Of a stretch of 64,000 nt of DNA, positions 59,058 to 64,000 are shown piece after piece; position 1 is the first letter of the stretch, and every line of letters begins with the position of its first letter. The position numbers and the translations under genes are program-made. Origin of the DNA: Neorhizobium petrolearium (GTDB lineage Bacteria; Pseudomonadota; Alphaproteobacteria; Rhizobiales; Rhizobiaceae). The notes under the pieces were generated by a model that was not told where the DNA came from, made no database searches, and was given only the letters and a program-made list of their open reading frames with translations. Where the stretch lies: the NCBI RefSeq assembly GCF_017873175.1, contig NZ_JAGGJW010000021.1, positions 1-64,000 of the forward strand. The letters run 5' to 3'.

Positions 59058-60098
59058 ATGAAAGCTCTCGTCTATGAAGGACCGGGTAAGAAAAGCGTGC
59101 AGGAGAGGCCTGTCCCGAAAATCGCGGCACCGACTGACGCGATCGTCAAGGTCACCCGGACGACCATCTGCGGCACCGATCTGCACATATTGAAAGGCGA
59201 TGTGCCGACCTGCACGCCCGGCCGCATCCTCGGGCACGAGGGTGTGGGAATTGTCGAGGACATCGGCGCCGGCGTGACCCAATTCAAGAAGGGCGATCGG
59301 GTATTGATCTCCTGCATCTCATCCTGCGGCAAATGCGAATATTGCCGGCGCGGCATGTATTCCCATTGCACCACAGGCGGCTGGATCCTCGGCAATACGA
59401 TCGACGGCACCCAGGCCGAATATGTGCGTATTCCTCATGCCGATACCAGCCTTTATCCGATCCCGGATGGCGCTGACGAAGATGCGCTCGTCATGCTGAG
59501 CGACATCTTGCCGACCGGCTTCGAATGCGGTGTCCTGAACGGTAAGGTGCAGCCCGGCAGCACGGTTGCCATCGTCGGATCCGGGCCGATCGGGCTCGCC
59601 GCGCTGCTGACCGCGCAATTTTATTCGCCGTCGGAGATCATCATGGTCGATCTCGACGAAAACCGGCTTGAGGTGGCGAAACGTTTCGGCGCGACGGAGA
59701 CGGTCAAGGCGGATGGAGAAGCGGCGAAACGGCGCATCTTCGATCTGACCGGTGGCAAGGGTGTCGATACGGCGATCGAGGCCGTCGGTGTCCCGGCCAC
59801 CTTCGAATTCTGCCAGGAGATCATCGCGCCTGGCGGCGTCATCGCCAATGTCGGCGTACATGGTGTAAAAGCCGATCTGCATCTCGAAAAGCTGTGGTCG
59901 CAGAACATCTCGATTACGACCCGGCTGGTCGACACGGTCTCGACGCCGATGCTTTTGAAGACGGTGCAATCAGGCAAGATCGATCCGAAGAAACTCATCA
60001 CCCACCGCTTCAAGCTCGACGCGATCCTCGATGCCTACGATACCTTTTCGAGAGCGGCGAGCACGCAGGCGCTGAAAGTCATTATCGAAGCGGCCTGA
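59058..60098 (+). CDS. Zinc-dependent alcohol dehydrogenase
   Basis: This 346-residue medium-chain dehydrogenase has catalytic zinc ligands Cys38 (in ICGTD), His60 and Glu61 (in GHEGVG). A structural zinc site is formed by Cys90, Cys93, Cys96 and Cys104. The NAD-binding fold has VGSGPIGLAALL, with Asp in MVDLDENRL favouring NAD. It resembles ADHs that act on isopropanol, butanediol or short primary alcohols. CAGGAG precedes ATG 59058; the open frame extends 60 codons upstream without support. The FNR/FixK-like box and the neighbours suggest use in low-oxygen metabolism. A terminator-like hairpin follows. Confidence 0.92.
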   Translation: MKALVYEGPGKKSVQERPVPKIAAPTDAIVKVTRTTICGTDLHILKGDVPTCTPGRILGHEGVGIVEDIGAGVTQFKKGDRVLISCISSCGKCEYCRRGMYSHCTTGGWILGNTIDGTQAEYVRIPHADTSLYPIPDGADEDALVMLSDILPTGFECGVLNGKVQPGSTVAIVGSGPIGLAALLTAQFYSPSEIIMVDLDENRLEVAKRFGATETVKADGEAAKRRIFDLTGGKGVDTAIEAVGVPATFEFCQEIIAPGGVIANVGVHGVKADLHLEKLWSQNISITTRLVDTVSTPMLLKTVQSGKIDPKKLITHRFKLDAILDAYDTFSRAASTQALKVIIEAA

Positions 60099-60118
60099 AT
60101 CCGGCGAAGCGAAAAAAG

Positions 60119-60150
60119 GCCAGGCTGCAGTTGTCTGCGGTCTGGCGTTT
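60119..60150 (+). terminator. Probable intrinsic terminator of the alcohol dehydrogenase gene
   Basis: GCCAGGCTGCAG pairs with CTGCGGTCTGGC (two G-T wobbles) across a 4-nt loop, beginning 20 nt after the ADH stop. It is preceded by an A-run and followed by GTTT. The T tail is short, so efficiency is uncertain. Confidence 0.55.
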
Positions 60151-60177
60151 CCTAATGTCTGGCGGCGGCGGCCTGTC

Positions 60178-60507
60178 GACTCGCTCAACGCCGGGCTTGA
60201 CCTCGGCAGGATCGAAAGTAGCAGTGTGTTCCGGGCGATTGATCGCTTGGGAAATGTCTCGCAGCGTACGCTTGATCCAAAGGCGATCAACGACATCGTC
60301 AAGCAGCGGCCGCAGATGGCAGGACTGGACCCGGCGGAATTTTTCGACCATGGCTTACGCTCCGGTTATCTCACCGAAGCGGCCAACCGAGGCATCGCGC
60401 TCCCAGAGGCCATGGAGCAGTCCTGGCATTGATCCGTCCAGCAGGCGTCAGAATACGACGACCATGCGCAGCAGCGTAGTGGCAGGGCCACCTGGATGCT
60501 GTCCTGA
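60178..60507 (+). pseudogene. Tyrosine recombinase (phage integrase) C-terminal fragment, decayed
   Basis: One frame of 109 codons reads as the C-terminal catalytic half of a tyrosine recombinase. AINDIVKQRPQMAGLDPAEF precedes HGLRSGYLTEAANRG (the HxxR box). Then comes SWH, a TGA at 60430-60432, and SVQQASEYDDHAQQRSGRAT with the candidate catalytic tyrosine. Related enzymes have HRSVQQAS at this point, so the TGA likely replaced an arginine codon CGA. The N-terminal part is absent and there is no start signal. It marks an old mobile element, possibly the one that brought in the adjacent accessory genes. Confidence 0.75.
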
Positions 60508-60613
60508 ATGTCCGGGCCGCGGCGATAGGCCTGGCCAGTACATAGCGCATGACCTCCAGATTTCATTGATGCACGGAAATTCGCGCAAGAGACGAAACCT
60601 GCGCTGCGCGCGA

Positions 60614-61324
60614 TCAACGACCCTCGGCCTGGAACGACAGCCGAATAAGCTGACTGTTCATCGCAGCCTTCTGGCACTCCAGCAGCAGACCATTGTCGAT
60701 GCGTCCGGTCGAGTGAACCACCAGTACCGGCGCATTGGCCGGGCACTGCAGCAGGGCTGACTCCCGTTCCGTCGGCAACCGCGCCGCTACAGTGGTCGAC
60801 ACGCGGCGCAACTGGCCAAGCCCTTCGCGCCGTGCGATTTGCGTCAGGGAATCCGTCTCTTTCAGCTTTCTGTCCAGGTCCACCACGAGATCGGCGCGTA
60901 TGTGCCGCACCGTCAGGATGAACGGCACTTCGTCGCCGAGGATCAGCGTGGTGACGCGCAGCAGGAGATGTCCGCTCTTGAGGTGGAGGATGTTGGCGAT
61001 CTCCTGGTCTGCCGGCACTTCTTGGCTTTCCACCATGCGGATGGCGGAGCGCACGCCTTGCTGGTCCAGCACATCGCGAAAACGGGAGGTTGCATCCACT
61101 TCATAGGTCAGTCCGGTCTGCATGACGAAGGAGCCGCGACCGTTCACGCTTCGGATCAATCCCTCCTGCGACAGCGCCAGATAGGCGCGCCGCACCGTGT
61201 TGCGGCTGACGCCATACTGTTCGGACAGATCGAATTCAGGCGGAACCTTGCTGCCCGGCAGCATCTCCCCCACCAGAATGGCCTTCTTCACCGCCTGATA
61301 TACCCTGAACCATTGCGGCTCCAT
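60614..61324 (-). CDS. GntR family transcriptional regulator (HutC/UTRA type)
   Basis: The 236-residue regulator has an N-terminal winged helix: VYQAVKKAILVGEMLPGSKV, FDLSEQYGVSRNTVRRAYLAL and a wing in VNGRGSFV. A C-terminal UTRA effector domain includes LLLRVTTLILGDEVPFILT and APVLVVHSTG. ATG 61324 is preferred; the frame's TTG at 61327 adds one residue. It is divergent from the ABC transporter operon that follows and probably represses it until its ligand is present. Confidence 0.9.
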   Translation of the reverse strand: MEPQWFRVYQAVKKAILVGEMLPGSKVPPEFDLSEQYGVSRNTVRRAYLALSQEGLIRSVNGRGSFVMQTGLTYEVDATSRFRDVLDQQGVRSAIRMVESQEVPADQEIANILHLKSGHLLLRVTTLILGDEVPFILTVRHIRADLVVDLDRKLKETDSLTQIARREGLGQLRRVSTTVAARLPTERESALLQCPANAPVLVVHSTGRIDNGLLLECQKAAMNSQLIRLSFQAEGR

Positions 61325-61554
61325 CAATCGTCCCTGACCCCTGAAATTCCATAGCTGTACCTACAGCTGTCATGCGCGTTTCACAATGAGCCCTTAAGGA
61401 AATTCGCATCGCGGCGGGCACACCGAAAGTGAACATTCCGCCGGGCAACGCAGATCATCGTCACGTCATCATCGACGCTTCATCACGCCGGACGCGGGTC
61501 TCTCGCGTTATTGCGGCACGCCCCTTTGCTTGCCATTTTCAGAAGGTCAAGAAA

Positions 61555-63135
61555 ATGACTGGAATCACCCGTCGCCATCTCCTTTCCCTTTCGGCAGCGT
61601 CAACGGCTGCCTTTGCCATGCCGCGTTTTGCCTCGGCACAATCCGCCGATCGCCCCGCCGTGACTGTTGCCGTTCAGCGCATTTCCACCTCCAACACGCT
61701 GGAAATGCTGACGGAACAGTCGAACGTCGGCGCTCGCATCTACACGAGCTATGCCGAAACCCTGCTCGGCAATGACTGGATCGGCGACATGTCGTTGCAG
61801 CCGCAACTGGCGACCGGCTGGAAGCGCCTCGACGATCGAACGGTCGATGTGGACCTGCGCGAAGGCGTCAAGTTCCACAACGGCGACGTGATGACCGCCG
61901 AGGACGTGGCCTTCTCCTACGGTCCCGACCGGATGTGGGGCGGCGGATCAGTCGAGGTTCCCGACAACGTCAAGGCCGTGGCCCGCCAGGCACTTCCTGC
62001 CTTCGAGCGGATCGAGGTGCTCGGGCCGCACAAGGTCCGGCTTCACAACGGCTCCATCGACCCGGTTCTCGAAGGTCGCCTTTCGGCCTCGATTGGCATG
62101 ATCGTCAGCAAGCGCGCCTTTCTCGAAGCCAAGAGCTGGATGGACTGGGCGCGCCAGCCTGTCACCACGGGTCCCTATTCGGTCGCCGAATACAAGCCGG
62201 ATTCCGTCCTGACGCTGGCCGCCTTCGACGATCATTGGGAAGGTCGCCCGCCGCTTCGCCAGATCCGTTTCGTGGAAACGCCGGAAACGGCCTCGCGCAT
62301 CAACTTGCTGCGCTCCGGCGGCGCCGATTTCGCATGCGACATCCCCCCGGACCAGATCGCAACGGTGGAGGCCGACAAGCGCTTCAAGGTTGTGGGCGGC
62401 CCGATCAACAACACACGCTACACCGTGTTCAACAAGTCTCATCCGGTGCTGGCCAATCCGCTGGTGCGCCAGGCGCTGACCCATTCCGTCGATCGCGAAC
62501 TGATCGTCGAATCCCTGTGGAGCGGACGCACCGAAGTGCCGCGCGGCCTGCAGTGGACCTTCTATGGCGACTTCTACATCGCCGATCACGAAAACCCCGC
62601 CTACGATCCGGACAAGGCGCGCGCCCTGCTGCGCAAGGCAGGCTACAATGGCGAGCCTATCCCCTACCGGGTGCTTAACGACTACTATACCGCCCAGACG
62701 GCCACCGCCCAGATCAACACGGAAAACTGGCGTTCGGTCGGCCTCAACATCAAGCTGCAGATGGTGGAGAACTGGGGCCAGATCAGCGAAGGCGGCCCGG
62801 AAACCCGCGGCATCCACGATTGGTCGGCGGCAGCCAGCCTGCCGGACCCCTATGTACAGATGTCCGGCTCCTGGGGCCCTGCCGGTTCGCCTTGGCGAAA
62901 CAACCAATGGCGGAACGAAGAATTCGGCAATCTCTCCAAGGAACTCGGCTCCAGCACTGATCGCACCCGCCGCATCGCGGTGTGGCGCCGCATGCTGCAG
63001 ATCATCGAGATTGAAGATCCGGCCTATGTCGTCCTGCACCGCAACGCCTCCTTCACCGCCAAGCGCGCCGATATCAAGTGGGTTCCCTCCCAGTCCTTCG
63101 TCATGGATTTCCGTCGCCACAACTGGAGCGCCTGA
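61555..63135 (+). CDS. ABC transporter substrate-binding protein, family 5 (peptide/nickel/opine type)
   Basis: The 526-residue periplasmic receptor has a Tat-like signal (TRRHLLSL at residues 5-12, then ASTAAFAMPRFASAQ). The SBP_bac_5 fold shows LREGVKFHNGDVMTAEDVAFSY (split), TGPYSVAEYKPDSVLTL, and VRQALTHSVDRELIVESLW. Such receptors take up oligopeptides, opines, glycosides or metal chelates. ATG 61555 has AGAAGG upstream; the longer frame from 61429 has no support. The ATP-binding gene follows 4 nt after the stop. The permease genes are not between them and must lie further downstream or elsewhere. Confidence 0.9.
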   Translation: MTGITRRHLLSLSAASTAAFAMPRFASAQSADRPAVTVAVQRISTSNTLEMLTEQSNVGARIYTSYAETLLGNDWIGDMSLQPQLATGWKRLDDRTVDVDLREGVKFHNGDVMTAEDVAFSYGPDRMWGGGSVEVPDNVKAVARQALPAFERIEVLGPHKVRLHNGSIDPVLEGRLSASIGMIVSKRAFLEAKSWMDWARQPVTTGPYSVAEYKPDSVLTLAAFDDHWEGRPPLRQIRFVETPETASRINLLRSGGADFACDIPPDQIATVEADKRFKVVGGPINNTRYTVFNKSHPVLANPLVRQALTHSVDRELIVESLWSGRTEVPRGLQWTFYGDFYIADHENPAYDPDKARALLRKAGYNGEPIPYRVLNDYYTAQTATAQINTENWRSVGLNIKLQMVENWGQISEGGPETRGIHDWSAAASLPDPYVQMSGSWGPAGSPWRNNQWRNEEFGNLSKELGSSTDRTRRIAVWRRMLQIIEIEDPAYVVLHRNASFTAKRADIKWVPSQSFVMDFRRHNWSA

Positions 63136-63139
63136 GGTG

Positions 63140-64000
63140 ATGGCTTTCGTCGAGATCCAGAACCTCTCGGTCGCTTTCGGCCGCTCACCGGCCTTGCGGG
63201 GCATCAATCTTGCGGTCGAGCGCGGCGAAGCGGTCGGGCTGGTCGGCGAGTCCGGTTGCGGGAAGTCCGTGACCTGGCTCGCAGCACTTGGCCTGTTGCC
63301 TGCCTCAGCAACGGTGCGCGGTTCCGTTCTCATCGATGGCACCGAGATTCTCGGTGCCCCGAAGGCGCGGCTGGAGCCGGTGCGCGGCGGACGGATCGCC
63401 ATGATCTTCCAGGATCCGGCGGCGAGCCTCAATCCCGTCCATCGCATCGGGCGTCAAATCGGCGAGGCGCTCGGCCTGCATCGCGGCATGACCGGGCAGA
63501 GGGCGAAGGCGGAGGTCATCCGCCTGCTGGATCAGGTCGGTATTCCCGATGCGAAGAACCGCATCAATGCCTATCCGCATGAACTCTCCGGCGGGCAGAA
63601 CCAGCGCGTGATGATCGCCATGGCGCTGGCCGGTGAGCCGGAGCTTCTGGTAGCCGACGAACCGACAACGGCGCTGGATGTCACCATCCAGGCGCAGATC
63701 CTAGATCTTTTGACCACGCTCCGGCGCGATACCGGCATGGCGCTGGTGCTGATCTCGCATGATCTCGGCGTGGTGTCAGAAACCTGTTCGCGCATTGCCG
63801 TGATGTATGCCGGCCGGATCGTGGAAGAGGCGCCAAGCGCTCAGATTTTCACCCATCCAAGCCATCCCTATACGCGCGGGCTGATGGGGGCCTTGCCGCC
63901 GCTCAGCGGCGCGCGGCGCCGGCTGGTAGCCATTCCCGGCAGCGTGCCGGAGGCGGCGCATATGCCGCAAGGCTGCGCCTTCGCGCCCCGCTGCAATGCG
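63140..64000 (+). CDS. ABC transporter ATP-binding protein, Opp/DppD type, partial (runs off window)
   Basis: The visible 287 codons show Walker A in LVGESGCGKSVTWLAALG and the Q-loop in MIFQDPAASLNPVHRIG. The signature is HELSGGQNQRVMIAMALAGEP, Walker B is LLVADEPTTALDVT, and the switch histidine is in LISHDLGVV. The C-terminal oligopeptide extension begins (HPSHPYTRGLMGALP, then CAFAPRC with the start of its cysteine cluster). ATG 63140 is used; a GTG directly before it is possible. It would energise uptake for the receptor at 61555. Having the ATPase directly after the receptor, before any permease, is a less usual order. Confidence 0.93.
   Translation, partial: MAFVEIQNLSVAFGRSPALRGINLAVERGEAVGLVGESGCGKSVTWLAALGLLPASATVRGSVLIDGTEILGAPKARLEPVRGGRIAMIFQDPAASLNPVHRIGRQIGEALGLHRGMTGQRAKAEVIRLLDQVGIPDAKNRINAYPHELSGGQNQRVMIAMALAGEPELLVADEPTTALDVTIQAQILDLLTTLRRDTGMALVLISHDLGVVSETCSRIAVMYAGRIVEEAPSAQIFTHPSHPYTRGLMGALPPLSGARRRLVAIPGSVPEAAHMPQGCAFAPRCNA

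Noticed and set aside
61948..63447. 499-codon minus-strand frame
   Set aside because: It spans antisense across the peptide-binding protein and the start of the ATPase gene; both plus-strand genes have clear family motifs.
1..64000. CRISPR arrays, rRNA or tRNA genes, replication origin
   Set aside because: I saw no regularly spaced direct repeats, no ribosomal RNA segments and no cloverleaf-like sequence; a dedicated tRNA scan was not possible by eye.

Overview
The window looks like Rhizobiaceae (Alphaproteobacteria) DNA. The genes are dense and high-GC, with many ATGA and GTGA stop/start overlaps. They include a SyrA/ExoX-type exopolysaccharide repressor, an LpsL-type UDP-glucuronate epimerase, ExoY- and ExoF-like proteins, a DUF6894-like small protein and several LIV- or peptide-type ABC transporters. 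I see no rRNA, tRNA or CRISPR array. Family assignments were made by reading motifs; no database was searched.

Region 1 (1-28.2 kb) is a surface-polysaccharide locus. It holds a partial ManC (GDP-mannose supply), a small SyrA/ExoX-like repressor, two acyltransferases (one with an SGNH domain), and a Wzy-like polymerase. It also has a GMC flavoprotein next to an NAD-dependent epimerase, an ExoF-like export protein, an ExoY-like initiating sugar transferase and five further glycosyltransferase genes, one a GT4-GT2 fusion. A Wzz/Wzc-like co-polymerase with a degenerate kinase domain, a Wzx flippase, a large HAD-domain protein, an FAD oxidoreductase, a GH16 glycanase and a UDP-GlcA 4-epimerase complete it. 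Together they describe a Wzx/Wzy-type acylated heteropolysaccharide probably containing mannose and a uronic acid.

Region 2 (28.9-47.5 kb) is a catabolic island of three transcription blocks. It encodes three paralogous 3-ketosteroid-delta1-dehydrogenase-like flavoproteins, two NIPSNAP proteins, a TIM-barrel isomerase, a Gfo/Idh/MocA oxidoreductase, an NAD epimerase and an AroE-like dehydrogenase with an altered substrate motif. Two SDRs, a complete LIV-type ABC importer, and IclR and AraC regulators are also present. It contains no CoA ligase, thiolase or ring-cleavage dioxygenase. I infer uptake and stepwise dehydrogenation of a polyhydroxylated alicyclic compound, and consider this the best candidate for an undescribed pathway.

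Region 3 (48-55.5 kb) is a complete N-ATPase operon in the order atpDCQRBEFAG. This is the laterally transferred, putatively Na+-translocating second F-type ATPase. The c subunit keeps two glutamates, atpF carries a delta-like C-terminus, and a 20-bp tandem duplication sits at the atpD/atpC junction.

Region 4 (55.6-64 kb) holds a MarR regulator, three small uncharacterised genes, a universal stress protein gene broken by one in-frame stop, a nitroreductase and a zinc alcohol dehydrogenase. FNR/FixK-like sites lie upstream of both the alcohol dehydrogenase and the N-ATPase operon, which suggests oxygen-responsive control. A decayed tyrosine recombinase fragment follows, then a GntR regulator and the start of a peptide/opine-type ABC transporter operon that runs off the window.
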